Shown: positions 1 to 8,995 of the stretch, piece after piece
How the letters are laid out: the number at the start of each line of letters is the position of its first letter
Numbering within the stretch: position 1 is the first letter of the stretch
Assembly (NCBI GenBank): GCA_037478835.1
Contig: JBBFLV010000006.1
Location: 117,469-181,468 of the forward strand
Direction of reading: 5' to 3'
Length of the DNA stretch: 64,000 nt
From: 630D-37 sp037478835
GTDB taxonomy: Bacteria > Chloroflexota > Anaerolineae > Anaerolineales > Villigracilaceae
Notes under the pieces: generated by a model
What the model was told of the DNA's origin: nothing
The model's input: the letters and a program-made list of their open reading frames with translations, nothing else
The model's database searches: none
Made by a program: the position numbers and the translations under genes

Positions 1-2
1 CT

Positions 3-194
3 CTGGTGGCTTCCTATCTGGGGAATCTAACGCCCACCCGTTTACCTACATTCACTCCGGCCCCAGGGCTGGAAATTCCGCAGTTTAATCCTCCCACTGT
101 CAGCGCCCCCTCCTTTCCAATCGGCCTGGCAATCCTGATTTTGGCCGTGGGCGGCACACTAGGGATGATCTCGGTATTCACACGCAGGCGGTAG
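3..194 (+). CDS. C-terminal end of an unidentified membrane-anchored protein (5' end outside window)
   Basis: The reading frame is open from the window edge to a TAG at 192-194. A GTG at position 6 exists, but nothing marks it as a start. The visible 62 or so residues have a Pro/Thr-rich linker, then one hydrophobic segment (about residues 38-57) and a terminal RRR. This is the layout of a C-terminal membrane anchor on a secreted or surface protein, with the arginines as cytoplasmic stop-transfer. The catalytic or binding part is outside the window, so no function can be given. It converges on hisS, with only 27 bp between. Confidence 0.5.
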   Translation: MVASYLGNLTPTRLPTFTPAPGLEIPQFNPPTVSAPSFPIGLAILILAVGGTLGMISVFTRRR

Positions 195-221
195 CTAATT
201 CCCGTTTACCAAATTGGGATA

Positions 222-1493
222 TCAAAGCATCTCCTTCAAAAATTCGGCCACCTGCCGACGCGCCACCTGCGTCTGCGTGCCCTTTCGCAAGTCCTTGACC
301 GTCACCATCCCCTGAGCCACTTCATCGGGACCGAGAACAAGGACGGCGTACATGCCCATGCGATCGGCATATCTGAACTGGCGCGGCAGCTTTGCCGTTT
401 CAGGATAGCAGGCCACGTTCAGGCCGGCGCTTCGTAGTTCATCGGCCAATTTGAATGATTCCAGGAGATGGGCCTCATCGAACACGGTGACCAGGATCGG
501 CGCAGGATTAATACGCAAGTTTTGCGGCAGAAGGCCGTATTTTTCCAGGATCAGCGTAATGACCACATCCCCCATCGCAAAACCGACACCCGGCAGCGGT
601 TCGCCGCCGACATCGGCCAGCAGGTTGTCGTAGCGTCCACCGCCAAGGATGGCGCGCTTGATTTCCCCCCCCACTTCCCAGGCCTCGATCACCGTGCCGG
701 TATAGTAAAGCAAGCCTCGCACAATAGAAGGTTCAAAGCGCACGTATGGAGCGATGCCCATCGCTTCCGCCGCGGCAAAGAAACGCACTAACTCATCCGA
801 TTCACGCCACAGATCACGATTCTCCAACATCTCGCCGATCTGTGTCAATTGTCGATCAGAAAGGCCGATTTCGCGGCCGTAGGCCAGCCATTCGTTCGGC
901 TCCATCTTCTCGCGACGATCGATCCAAGTCGAAACGGCGGGGCGCATTTCCTGTGGGATTCCAAAAGCGTTGAATTGCGCGTCCATCAAGCGTCGATTGT
1001 TGACCATCACCAGCACCTGTTCCGGCTTCAGGCCCACTTGACGGAAGAAGCTCACCAGCACGGCAACGATCTCTGCATCCGCTTCTGGTGAGTTGACTCC
1101 GATCATATCCACGTTCCACTGAAAAAATTCCCGCGTCCGTCCCTTCTGAGGTCGCTCATAGCGCCAGAAAGGTCCGAAGGACCACCAACGCAACGGGAAA
1201 GCGAGCTCCTTTTGGCGCTGTGCTACCATGCGCGCCAGGCTGGGGGTCAGTTCCGGGCGTAGGGTGATCTGATCTCCGCCCCGATCGGTGAAAACATATG
1301 CCTGTTCCTTGACCAGTTCTTCTCCCGATTTCGCCGCATACAAATCCAGGCTTTCCAGGATAGGTGCCTCGTATTCTTGATAACCGAACGATTCCGAGAC
1401 GCGCCGCATCATGTTATACAGCCAGGTGCGCAGTGCCATCTGTTCCGGGTAAAAATCACGGGTGCCTTTGACGGGCGGGATCACTCGTTTCAT
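222..1493 (-). CDS. hisS: Histidyl-tRNA synthetase
   Basis: Class II aminoacyl-tRNA synthetase that charges tRNA-His in the cytoplasm. Visible signatures are the N-terminal PPVKGTRDFYPEQ block, motif 2 (FWRYERPQKGR followed by FFQW), the histidine-binding loop RGLLYYTGT, the motif 3 region GGGRYDNL...PGVGFAMG, and a C-terminal anticodon-binding domain from about residue 330. The histidine loop has Leu where many HisRS have Asp (RGLDYYT). The chosen ATG at 1493 gives 423 aa and is preceded by GGAGG; an upstream in-frame start would add 14 residues unlike the family. It lies last in the minus-strand run below the acyl-AMP ligase, 45 bp away, and may be co-transcribed with it. Confidence 0.95.
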   Translation of the reverse strand: MKRVIPPVKGTRDFYPEQMALRTWLYNMMRRVSESFGYQEYEAPILESLDLYAAKSGEELVKEQAYVFTDRGGDQITLRPELTPSLARMVAQRQKELAFPLRWWSFGPFWRYERPQKGRTREFFQWNVDMIGVNSPEADAEIVAVLVSFFRQVGLKPEQVLVMVNNRRLMDAQFNAFGIPQEMRPAVSTWIDRREKMEPNEWLAYGREIGLSDRQLTQIGEMLENRDLWRESDELVRFFAAAEAMGIAPYVRFEPSIVRGLLYYTGTVIEAWEVGGEIKRAILGGGRYDNLLADVGGEPLPGVGFAMGDVVITLILEKYGLLPQNLRINPAPILVTVFDEAHLLESFKLADELRSAGLNVACYPETAKLPRQFRYADRMGMYAVLVLGPDEVAQGMVTVKDLRKGTQTQVARRQVAEFLKEML

Positions 1494-1538
1494 TAGGAAA
1501 ACCTCCGCAGAAGAAGATACCTTGTCGACCTTCAAGCT

Positions 1539-3236
1539 TTAATTCGGCAATTCGGCATTATAGCCGTTTTCTCGCAAAAACTTTTCTCGATTCGCCGCGC
1601 GGGCGATCTTGCCGCTGGACGTCTTAATTAACCATTTCGCATCTACTACGCTCACATAGCGCACGGTGATGGCTGAATTGCGCGTTACGTGGAGCCGAAT
1701 GGCCTCGGCGATCCGTTCACGTTCTGCCGGGTCGGAAGTGTCCACTTCTGCTACGATGGCCACCTCCTCCGTCCCTAGCGATTCATCGAAGATGCCGAAC
1801 GCCACAACGCGACCGGGATGAACGCCGGGAACTTCTCCGGCAAGGGCCTCCAGGTCCTGGGGATAGACATTTTTCCCACCGACGATAATAATATCCTTTT
1901 TGCGCCCGGAAATGTAGAGTTCTCCATCGGCCAGGTAACCGAGATCACCGGTGAGATACCAGCCATCGCGCAAAGCTTTTTGGGTCAGATCGGGACGATT
2001 AAAGTAACCGGTTAACATACAATCAGACTGAATGGCAATTTCACCGATGACGCGTTCCGGCAGGTCGCGCCCATGCTCGTCGACGATGCGCACGCGGGTA
2101 TTCCGCAGCGGGCGACCGCTGGACATCATCACCAGCGAAGGCCGGCCTTCTACGGCAGGACGAGCCACGCGTTCGCTCATGAAAGCTTCGCGATCGATGC
2201 GATCGGTGCGAGGGGGCTCACCCAAGCGGCTTTGGGTAACGCCAAAGACGTTCTCGGCCATCGCATAACTCGTTTGAAGCGCCTCGTAACGCAATCCGTA
2301 GGCCTTGAAGCGTTCGTAAAATGCCTGATGACTTTCCCAGCGCACCGGCTCTGAACAATTGATCACCGCGCGCCAGGAACGTAAATCTACACCGTTCAAT
2401 TGTGTATCGCGCACTTTTTGAGCACAGAAATTATAGGCAAAATTCGGCAACCAGGAGAGCGTGCCGCGATAACGCGAGACCGCTTGAAAGAGCCGATGAG
2501 GGGCACGTACCCAATCAAACGGTGACATCAGCACCAGCGGCACACCCCGCAGCACGGGCATAATGAAGCCGGCGATCAAGCCCATATCATGATATAGCGG
2601 GAGCCAGGATACGATCACATCTTGCTCGTTCAGCTCAATCGCTTCAGAATAAGCCTCCAGCTGATTGAGCACTGCCCGATGGGAAAGCGCAACCCCTTTC
2701 TGCAACCCGGTAGTGCCGGAAGAGTGCTGCAACAACACCACATCCTCTTCTCTCCGCCGCAAACCGGGCAACCATGCCAGATCGTTGAGGGTTTCTGACC
2801 GTTCAAAGGCATCTGTGGTGATCAAAGCACGCACCGAGCTTTCGGGAGTGATCGCCTGGTGCACCTCGGCGGCAAATTCCGGGTAGGTCACGATGGCTGT
2901 TGGACGAGTGATGTGGATGAGCGCTTGCAGGTCGGCACGATAGCGCTCCGGCGAAAGCTTCTCGGTAAGAAAAGGCATGATCGAGGGGATGGCACCGTAG
3001 AGGATCGCGCCGAAGAAAGCGAAGACCAGATCGCTCCCGTGCTGCAAAATCAACACGACCACTTCGCCTTCGCAAATTCCTTCGCGTCGCAAAGTAGCCG
3101 CAAAGGCTTCGGCGCCTTTCATCAAATCAGCGTAAGTGAGAGGGCGATCTTCCTGACCGGCATGTTGCAGGATGACGCTGACCCGATCGGGATGGCGCTC
3201 GAAGTGTTCCTTCAGAATCTGTGCCAGGGTGCTCAT
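1539..3236 (-). CDS. Fatty-acyl-AMP ligase / acyl-CoA synthetase-like adenylating enzyme
   Basis: A 565-aa member of the ANL (AMP-forming) superfamily. It should activate a carboxylic acid as acyl-AMP and pass it to the phosphopantetheine of a carrier protein. The P-loop HSSGTTGLQK is at residues 171-180. The PLYHDMGL block typical of FAAL-type enzymes follows, then the YLTGDLGYL motif near residue 430 and the hinge/A8 region SGRKKDIIIVGGKNVYPQD. The length and the HDMGL block favour a fatty-acyl-AMP ligase over DltA, which is about 500 aa. Its ATG overlaps the TGA of the acyl carrier protein gene (ATGA), so the two are translationally coupled and the ACP is the obvious acceptor. The native acid is not evident from sequence. 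Confidence 0.88.
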   Translation of the reverse strand: MSTLAQILKEHFERHPDRVSVILQHAGQEDRPLTYADLMKGAEAFAATLRREGICEGEVVVLILQHGSDLVFAFFGAILYGAIPSIMPFLTEKLSPERYRADLQALIHITRPTAIVTYPEFAAEVHQAITPESSVRALITTDAFERSETLNDLAWLPGLRRREEDVVLLQHSSGTTGLQKGVALSHRAVLNQLEAYSEAIELNEQDVIVSWLPLYHDMGLIAGFIMPVLRGVPLVLMSPFDWVRAPHRLFQAVSRYRGTLSWLPNFAYNFCAQKVRDTQLNGVDLRSWRAVINCSEPVRWESHQAFYERFKAYGLRYEALQTSYAMAENVFGVTQSRLGEPPRTDRIDREAFMSERVARPAVEGRPSLVMMSSGRPLRNTRVRIVDEHGRDLPERVIGEIAIQSDCMLTGYFNRPDLTQKALRDGWYLTGDLGYLADGELYISGRKKDIIIVGGKNVYPQDLEALAGEVPGVHPGRVVAFGIFDESLGTEEVAIVAEVDTSDPAERERIAEAIRLHVTRNSAITVRYVSVVDAKWLIKTSSGKIARAANREKFLRENGYNAELPN

Positions 3237-3481
3237 GCTGTCTTGCGTTGTCGGATCAAATCGGCAAGCTGTTCCAGCGTGTCAAAAGTAGCCGCGTTCA
3301 GTTCCGTATCTTCCAAATGAACGCCAAACGTATCTTCCACGAAAAGTGCCAGGTCCACCAGATGGAAAGAATCGATCAGACCACTGGAAATGAGCGGCTG
3401 ATTTGCCTCCAGGGCGCGTGATGGGTTTTTGAGAATCTCACGGGCGATGTATTCGGAAAGGGTTTGGATGATAGTGTCCAT
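3233..3481 (-). CDS. Acyl carrier protein
   Basis: An 82-aa carrier protein. The phosphopantetheine attachment site is Ser38 in GLIDSFHL, followed by the helix-2 stretch DLALFVEDTFGV and an acidic C-terminal helix. Position and size fit a stand-alone ACP or DltC-type carrier rather than the FabD/FabF-linked ACP of fatty acid synthesis, since no fab genes are nearby. The start at 3481 begins only two bases after the stop of the microprotein upstream, and its own stop overlaps the ligase start, so the three form one translation unit. A longer upstream start is possible but would read through the microprotein in another frame, so I reject it. Confidence 0.85.
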   Translation of the reverse strand: MDTIIQTLSEYIAREILKNPSRALEANQPLISSGLIDSFHLVDLALFVEDTFGVHLEDTELNAATFDTLEQLADLIRQRKTA

Positions 3482-3483
3482 GT

Positions 3484-3615
3484 TCAAAATCCTTGATAGA
3501 TCCAGGTAGGGGTAAGATCGGAGGTGAAAATAACCAGAGCCGTCAGGATCAACGCCAACGCAAATGCGAGGGCGTTTTCGCGGGTGAAAAGATGCTTTTG
3601 CAGAAAGGCCCTCAT
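3484..3615 (-). CDS. DltX-like membrane microprotein (43 aa)
   Basis: Reading the minus strand gives a 43-codon gene. It has a basic N-terminus (MRAFLQKHLFTRENA), one membrane span (about residues 15-31, rich in A/L/I) and a short tail ending TPTWIYQGF. Its ATG overlaps the prfB stop (ATGA), a strong GGAGGTGAG lies 5 bases upstream, and its stop is two bases before the ACP start. Coupling on both sides argues strongly that it is translated. DltX of Gram-positive dlt operons is likewise a single-span protein of about 50 aa that ends in a conserved aromatic motif, FIYNEF in the form I remember. WIYQGF matches its [FW]-I-Y-x-x-F pattern. By that family's model the tail tyrosine takes part in acyl transfer to the cell envelope. 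No MBOAT (DltB) or DltD gene is in the window. Confidence 0.7.
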   Translation of the reverse strand: MRAFLQKHLFTRENALAFALALILTALVIFTSDLTPTWIYQGF

Positions 3616-4707
3616 GGTTTCTCACCTCCGAACTGACGCAGGTATGCGATCATAAACTCATCAATTTCGCCATCCAACACGGCCTGGGTATTGCCGGTTT
3701 CATAGTCAGTGCGATGGTCCTTGACCATCTGATAGGGATGGAGTACATAGGAGCGAATCTGATTGCCCCATTCCGCTTTGACGTATTCACCTCGTAGCAG
3801 AGCAATCTCTTCTTCCTTTTCGGCACGTTTCAGCTCAAAAAGCCGAGCTCGCAGGATACGCATGGCCGTTTCTTTGTTCTGCACCTGCGAGCGTTCGTTT
3901 TCGCAGCTGACCACGATCCCGGTTGGAATATGCGTAATGCGCACCGCGGTAGCATTTTTCTGTACGTTCTGCCCGCCGGCGCTGGAAGCGCGATAGACGT
4001 CTATTCTTAGGTCCTTCGGATCGATCACCACTTCCGGATCGTCCATAGCAATTTGCGGCAAGACCTCCACAAGCGCAAAGGACGTATGTCGTCGGTGAGC
4101 GGCATCGAACGGCGAAAGGCGCACCAGCCGATGCACTCCCTTTTCCGAACGTAGATAGCCATAGGCATATTTGCCGTTGACGGCGATCGTCACACTTTTG
4201 ATGCCGGCTTCTTCGCCTTCGGTGAGATCAAGAATTTCTGTTTCGTAGCCCCGGCGCTCGGCCCAGCGCAGATACATGCGCATGAGCATGGAGGCCCAAT
4301 CTTGCGAATCGGTGCCGCCCGCACCGGCGTGGATGGCCAGCAGAGCATCGCCGGCATCATACGGCCCGGAAAGCATGGCGGCAAAGGAGCGCTTTTCAAA
4401 TTCTTCTTCCAGCAGTTGGGTTTCCTGCCTCAGCTCGCTCAGCAGGCTATCATCGTCCATGCGTGCCAATTCAAGGGCATCTTGGACACGCCGCTGAAAA
4501 GCCTGCCAGCCTTCGACTTCCTCACGCAATTCCGCCAGCCGACGCATCAAACGTTGCGCGGCCGCCGTATCATTCCAAAGATCGGGAGATTCACTGCGTT
4601 TCTTTAGCTCTTCCAGCTCTTGCTCTTTGGCATCCAGGTCAAAGACGCCTCCGCAATTGCTCGATGTTTTCCTGAAGTTGTGAAAGGCGTTCGATCAGCT
4701 CGTTCAT
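3612..4707 (-). CDS. prfB: Peptide chain release factor 2, expressed by programmed +1 frameshift
   Basis: RF2 recognises UAA and UGA at the ribosomal A site and triggers peptide release. The gene starts at ATG 4707 behind GAGGAG. It is read for 22 codons to CTT (4644-4642), then TGA (4641-4639), and continues in the +1 frame from GAC at 4640-4638. The joined product is 364 aa, almost the standard RF2 length. The SPF codon-recognition tripeptide is at residues 198-200 and the catalytic GGQ at 244-246, both close to their E. coli positions. A caller ignoring the shift would start at an internal ATG (4550) and lose 52 residues. The stop overlaps the start of the DltX-like microprotein. Confidence 0.95.
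4639..4653 (-). promoter_or_regulatory. prfB programmed +1 frameshift signal
   Basis: On the minus strand the order is CGGAGG (4653-4648), CGT, CTT, TGA, C. This is the classic RF2 autoregulatory arrangement: an internal Shine-Dalgarno three bases before a slippery CTT, followed by TGA and C. When RF2 is scarce the ribosome shifts +1 and full-length RF2 is made. Confidence 0.93.
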
Positions 4708-4740
4708 ACTCTCCTCAAAATTTTGGTGGGTTTCAAAGAT

Positions 4741-4781
4741 AGACGGTAGACTGTGGACGGTAGACCGTGGACCGTGAACGG
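4741..4781. repeat. Degenerate 10-bp tandem repeat (GTAGACCGTGGACC family)
   Basis: Variants of gtagacygtg/gacggtagac/cgtggaccgt follow one another between prfB and ftsY. The same word family recurs at 52611-52633 below pyrG. It has no coding potential that I can support. Confidence 0.6.
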
Positions 4782-4792
4782 ATTGGGAAATT

Positions 4793-4906
4793 CTCTCCAC
4801 TTTCCCACTCTCACGTTCTCCCGTTCTCCGTCTCTCCCGTTCTCACATTCTCCCGCTCTCTCGTTCTCCATCTCTCCCGCTCTCACCCTCTCCCATCCTC
4901 CCGCTC
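4793..4906. repeat. CTCTCCCGTTCTC-type minisatellite at the ftsY 3' end
   Basis: A run of imperfect ctctcccgttctc/ctctcccgctctc units. It reaches into the end of ftsY, encoding its last residues and supplying its TGA. The same sequence family interrupts genes at 38.4-48.1 kb. Confidence 0.85.
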
Positions 4907-5812
4907 GGTCGCGAAAATGCCATCCACAAAGGCCTGCGGATCGAAGGGTTGTAGATCCTCCATTTTCTCCCCAAGCCCGGCAAAAAGGATCGGAAGGTGC
5001 AAAGTATTCCAGATGGCAAAGGCCATTCCCCCACGCGCCGATGTATCCAGCTTGCTCAGAATCACCCCGTTGACCTGCACGGCCTCTTTGAAGGCTCGTG
5101 CCTGCGCGAGGGCATTCTGTCCGGTGGTCGCATCCATCACCAACCAAACGGCATGGGGCGCGCCGGGTAATGCTTTTCCGATCACCCGATACACCTTTTT
5201 GAGCTCTTCCATCAGATTATAACGGGTGTGTAGACGTCCCGCTGTATCGATCAAGATAATATCGACGCCGCGTGCCAGTCCGGCCTGGACGGCACTATAG
5301 GCCACGGCACCGGGATCGCTGTTCGGCGCACCCGTAATCACCGGGACCCCAAGCCGCTCCCCCCAAACCTGAAGCTGATCCACCGCCGCAGCGCGGAAGG
5401 TATCCGCCGCGCCGAAAAGCACCTTTTTTCCATCTTGAAGAAATCGCCAGCCGAGCTTGGCAATGGTGGTCGTTTTCCCGGAGCCGTTTACTCCTACAAT
5501 CAAAATCACAGCAGGATGGGATGTGAGCTTGATTTCCGGCGGCTCCGGCAACCTTCGGAGCAGTTCCTCGCGCAAGGTCCGTTGCAGCGCGTCCGAATGA
5601 CGCAAACCTTCATCTCGCACCCTGCGACGCAGAACCTGCAGCAAATCCTGGGTCGTCTCCACGCCCACATCGGCCTGGATCAAGAGTGCTTCCAGCTCTT
5701 CCCAGGTTTCTTCAGTAATCTCGGTAGCACCCAGCATACTTGCTAGGCGCCCAAAAGTCGCCTGGCTGGTACGTTGCAGTCCTTCGCGCCATTTAGAGAA
5801 CAGATTTGCCAT
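4883..5812 (-). CDS. ftsY: Signal recognition particle receptor FtsY
   Basis: SRP-family GTPase that docks ribosome-nascent chain-SRP complexes at the membrane. The 309-aa protein is a bare NG form without the acidic A domain. The N domain covers about residues 1-90. The G1 loop GVNGSGKT is at 107-114, followed by DTFRAAA, the G3 DTAGR, SKLD (G4, usually TKLD) and GLGEKMEDLQPFD near the C-terminus. The last few residues (EREDGRG) and the stop lie in the minisatellite, so the natural C-terminus may have been replaced by repeat sequence. A TACAAT on the minus strand ends only about 10 bases before the ATG, suggesting a very short or absent leader. Confidence 0.95.
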   Translation of the reverse strand: MANLFSKWREGLQRTSQATFGRLASMLGATEITEETWEELEALLIQADVGVETTQDLLQVLRRRVRDEGLRHSDALQRTLREELLRRLPEPPEIKLTSHPAVILIVGVNGSGKTTTIAKLGWRFLQDGKKVLFGAADTFRAAAVDQLQVWGERLGVPVITGAPNSDPGAVAYSAVQAGLARGVDIILIDTAGRLHTRYNLMEELKKVYRVIGKALPGAPHAVWLVMDATTGQNALAQARAFKEAVQVNGVILSKLDTSARGGMAFAIWNTLHLPILFAGLGEKMEDLQPFDPQAFVDGIFATEREDGRG

Positions 5813-5884
5813 AGCGCCCAGATTGTACCATGTTCTGGTTTATAATCTCACGCGACCATTTCAGCCTTGACCCTAGGAGGACTC

Positions 5885-7072
5885 ATGGAGTTTGAAGAAA
5901 TCATCCGTCGGTTGGAGTTCATTGAGGAAGAGCAGCGAAAGAACAAGGCCCAGGTGAGTGTATTGCAAGAGCAAATAAACGGCATCTCTTCCGATTTGCG
6001 CATTTTAACCCAGCAGATTCGCGAGATGCAAAAACAACTCTCGCCCTTGCTTTCTCTGCCTGCTCGCCTGGAACAATTAGAAAGCGGGATCCAACGTCAA
6101 CGCGAGGAACTACAGCGCATGATCACCGATGTGGAGCGGAAAGGAGAGCAAAAACTGCAAGAAGCTCTTCAACATCCGGCACGCTCCCTGGAAGCATTAC
6201 AACAAGAGCTGGAAGCAATCCGTTCAGCAAAGGTTGATCTTCCGGTTTTCGAGCAAAAGATCAAAGCACGTGCTGACGAAACGGCTCGCTTGCGAGATGT
6301 AATTGACGATCTGCGAGAAAAAATTTCGCAGGCGATCCAAGCGCAAGATGAATTACGCACTGCATCTCAGGTCTGGGAAGAAGCCCGTCGGCGAGATTTG
6401 GGGCAAATTACCACCTTACAGGGGGAATTGAGCTCCCTACGCAAACGGGTGGACGAACAACAGCAGAAAATGGATCTTCAAAACGACGCTTTTCGCTCTC
6501 TCAATCAGCGTGTCAATGAGGTCCTAGCATCCGAAACCGAGCGTCGACGCGAGTTTGATGCAGCGATCCAAAAATTACAAGTCATGGAAGTAGACCTCCA
6601 GCGTTACCAAAAGAAGATGGAGGATATCGGTGAACAATTCCGTCAAGGAATAGCCGATCTAGATACAAAACGCGCCCAGGTTGAGGAGGCCTTGCGGGCT
6701 GTTCAACGTGCTGAGAATATATTTGCAGAATTGCAGCAACGGTTGGAGCGCCGCCTTGGAGAGATCGGTGAAATTCAACGTCTAAACGAAGAACGCATGC
6801 GCCAAGAATGGGTTGCTTTTCGGGCAGAGGAGCAAAAACGCTGGACAGCCTTTACCTTGCTTCAGGAGCAAACGCTAAGTGATTTACGAAAATTGCTTGG
6901 CAATCTTGAGCAAAAACAACAGGAACTATCCCAAACAACAGAAACTCTTCAGGAAAACTTTTCCCAGAGCATTGATCTCGTTCAGGAACAAATGCAACGG
7001 TTGATGAACCTGGCTCACGATTGGCTGACGGCCTATAAGCGTCTCTTTACTCCTCCTTCGACCAAAAGGTGA
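5885..7072 (+). CDS. Long coiled-coil protein of unknown function
   Basis: A 395-aa, highly charged protein (Glu/Gln/Arg/Leu-rich heptads) that is predicted coiled coil for almost its full length, with no signal peptide or membrane segment. No enzymatic motif is visible. The ATG at 5885 is chosen because AGGAGG lies 5 bases upstream; a TTG six codons earlier overlaps that site. A TATAAT at 5841-5846 could be the -10 element. It ends 6 bp before selB on the same strand. Similarity to myosin- or SMC-like proteins would be generic. A structural or scaffolding role is a guess. Confidence 0.75.
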   Translation: MEFEEIIRRLEFIEEEQRKNKAQVSVLQEQINGISSDLRILTQQIREMQKQLSPLLSLPARLEQLESGIQRQREELQRMITDVERKGEQKLQEALQHPARSLEALQQELEAIRSAKVDLPVFEQKIKARADETARLRDVIDDLREKISQAIQAQDELRTASQVWEEARRRDLGQITTLQGELSSLRKRVDEQQQKMDLQNDAFRSLNQRVNEVLASETERRREFDAAIQKLQVMEVDLQRYQKKMEDIGEQFRQGIADLDTKRAQVEEALRAVQRAENIFAELQQRLERRLGEIGEIQRLNEERMRQEWVAFRAEEQKRWTAFTLLQEQTLSDLRKLLGNLEQKQQELSQTTETLQENFSQSIDLVQEQMQRLMNLAHDWLTAYKRLFTPPSTKR

Positions 7073-7078
7073 TCCAGC

Positions 7079-8995
7079 ATGCATGTGATCGGCACTGCCG
7101 GCCATGTTGACCACGGCAAATCGGCGCTCATCGCCGCGCTCACCGGAGTCCACCCGGACCGCTTGAAGGAAGAACAAGAGCGCCAGATGACCATTGACCT
7201 GGGCTTCGGTTGGTTGCAATTGCCAAACGGCGAAGAAGTAGGAATCGTTGATGTCCCCGGCCATCGTGACTTTATCGAAAACATGCTTGCCGGCGTAGGA
7301 GGATTGGATGCCGTCCTGCTGGTCATCGCGGCCGATGAAGGGGTAATGCCCCAAACGCAAGAACACCTGGCAATCATTGACCTGCTCCAGATTCGCCGAG
7401 GGCTGATTATCCTGAACAAGATAGACCTGATTCAGGATGAAGAGTGGCTTGCGCTCGTGGAAGAAGAGATCCGCTCTCTGGTGCGCGGGAGTGTGCTGGA
7501 AAATGCGCCCATCTTGCGCGTTTCGGCAAAGCGCGGTGATGGGATAGATGTTCTCGTAAACACTCTTGCCCGCCTCCTGGAAGAAACCCCAACCCGCCTC
7601 GATCTTGGCCGCCCACGTCTGCCCATTGATCGCGTTTTCACCCTGAGCGGCTTCGGCACGATCGTCACCGGCACGCTGCTCGATGGATCGCTGCGCCTGG
7701 GGGATGAAGTGCTGATCCTGCCGAAAGGATTGCGGGCACGCATCCGCAGCCTGCAAACTCACAAGAAGCCCGAAGAAGTAGCCCGTCCGGGTCAGCGCAC
7801 GGCGGTGAACCTGAGCGGCGTTTCGTTTCAAGAGATCGAACGCGGCGATGTGCTCACCTTTCCGGGAGACTATCAGCCCTCCACGCGTCTGGATGTCATC
7901 ATTCGCCTGCTGGCGGACCTCAAAAAGCCACTCCGCCATGGAACGGAGATCAAGTTGTTCCACACCACAAGCGAAACTTTGGGCCGGGTACGTTTGCTGG
8001 GAAAGGACGAATTGCTACCCGGCGAAGAAGGCCTGGCTCAGCTGGAACTGGAAAAGCCGATTGTAGCCGCGCGGGGCGATCGGTTCATCATGCGTCGTCC
8101 CTCCCCTGCGGAAACGTTGGGAGGCGGCCTGATCCTCGATCCCCATCCGCTTCGGCGCTATCGGCGCTTTGAAGCAGAAACCATCCAACGTCTCCAATCG
8201 CTCCAAAAGGGCGATCCCGAAACGCTTTTCATCCAGGCCGTTATGGACCTCTTCCTCGCACCGTTGAGCGAAGTCATCCGCCGCGCGGCGTTGGATGAAC
8301 CCCTTGGCTATCAGGTTGCCCAAGAATTGCTTCGACGAGGCACTTTGCTTGTCTTGGGTGAGTTGTCCGAGGTCCCGGCGCCGAGTGCGCCGGTGATGGC
8401 CACCACCCGCTGGCAAGCGCTTACCGAGCAGGCTCGGTCACAGGTCGCCGAATACCATCGAATGTATCCGCTACGTTCCGGCATTCCCCGACAGGAGCTC
8501 TTGCAACGGCTGCGATTGCCTGCCTTACACTTCCCTGCCATGGTCGAACGCTGGCTTCGGGAGGGCGTCTTCCGAGAAATCAACTCGCGCCTGGCCTTGC
8601 CCGAGCACGAGATCCGCTTTACCCCGGCACAGCAAAATCAGGTGCAGGCATTGCTGCGCCGTTTTGAACAATCCCCTTTCGCGCCGCCCACCGCAGGTGA
8701 ATGTATCGAGATGGTCGGTCAAGAGGTCTTCCAGGCACTGCTTAGCAGTGGTGTGTTACTGGCCGTTTCGCCTGAAATTGTCTTCCGTCGCACCGATTTT
8801 GAAGAGATGGTCGAACGATTGCGCCAAGCACTATGCCGCGAGGGGCGCCTGACCGTCGCACAGGTGCGCGATCTCTTCCAATCCTCGCGCAAATACATTT
8901 TGCCCTTCCTCGAATATTTGGATGCCCAGGGATGGACACGACGCGAGGGCGATTTTCGCTATTGGAGTCGATCATGTGCGGACGATTCACCCTAA
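7079..8995 (+). CDS. selB: Selenocysteine-specific translation elongation factor SelB
   Basis: The GTPase delivers Sec-tRNA to UGA codons marked by a SECIS hairpin. The G1 motif GHVDHGKS is at residues 8-15, followed by DVPGH (G3) and LNKIDL (G4). Domains II and III follow, and a C-terminal part of about 270 residues is made of winged helices that bind SECIS. The 638-aa length is standard for bacterial SelB. Without Sec machinery it would have no role, and the window also holds selD with its own in-frame UGA at 56.4 kb, so Sec decoding is probably active. selA and the Sec tRNA (selC) are not in the window. Its 3' end overlaps the SRAP gene by 22 bp. Confidence 0.95.
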   Translation: MHVIGTAGHVDHGKSALIAALTGVHPDRLKEEQERQMTIDLGFGWLQLPNGEEVGIVDVPGHRDFIENMLAGVGGLDAVLLVIAADEGVMPQTQEHLAIIDLLQIRRGLIILNKIDLIQDEEWLALVEEEIRSLVRGSVLENAPILRVSAKRGDGIDVLVNTLARLLEETPTRLDLGRPRLPIDRVFTLSGFGTIVTGTLLDGSLRLGDEVLILPKGLRARIRSLQTHKKPEEVARPGQRTAVNLSGVSFQEIERGDVLTFPGDYQPSTRLDVIIRLLADLKKPLRHGTEIKLFHTTSETLGRVRLLGKDELLPGEEGLAQLELEKPIVAARGDRFIMRRPSPAETLGGGLILDPHPLRRYRRFEAETIQRLQSLQKGDPETLFIQAVMDLFLAPLSEVIRRAALDEPLGYQVAQELLRRGTLLVLGELSEVPAPSAPVMATTRWQALTEQARSQVAEYHRMYPLRSGIPRQELLQRLRLPALHFPAMVERWLREGVFREINSRLALPEHEIRFTPAQQNQVQALLRRFEQSPFAPPTAGECIEMVGQEVFQALLSSGVLLAVSPEIVFRRTDFEEMVERLRQALCREGRLTVAQVRDLFQSSRKYILPFLEYLDAQGWTRREGDFRYWSRSCADDSP

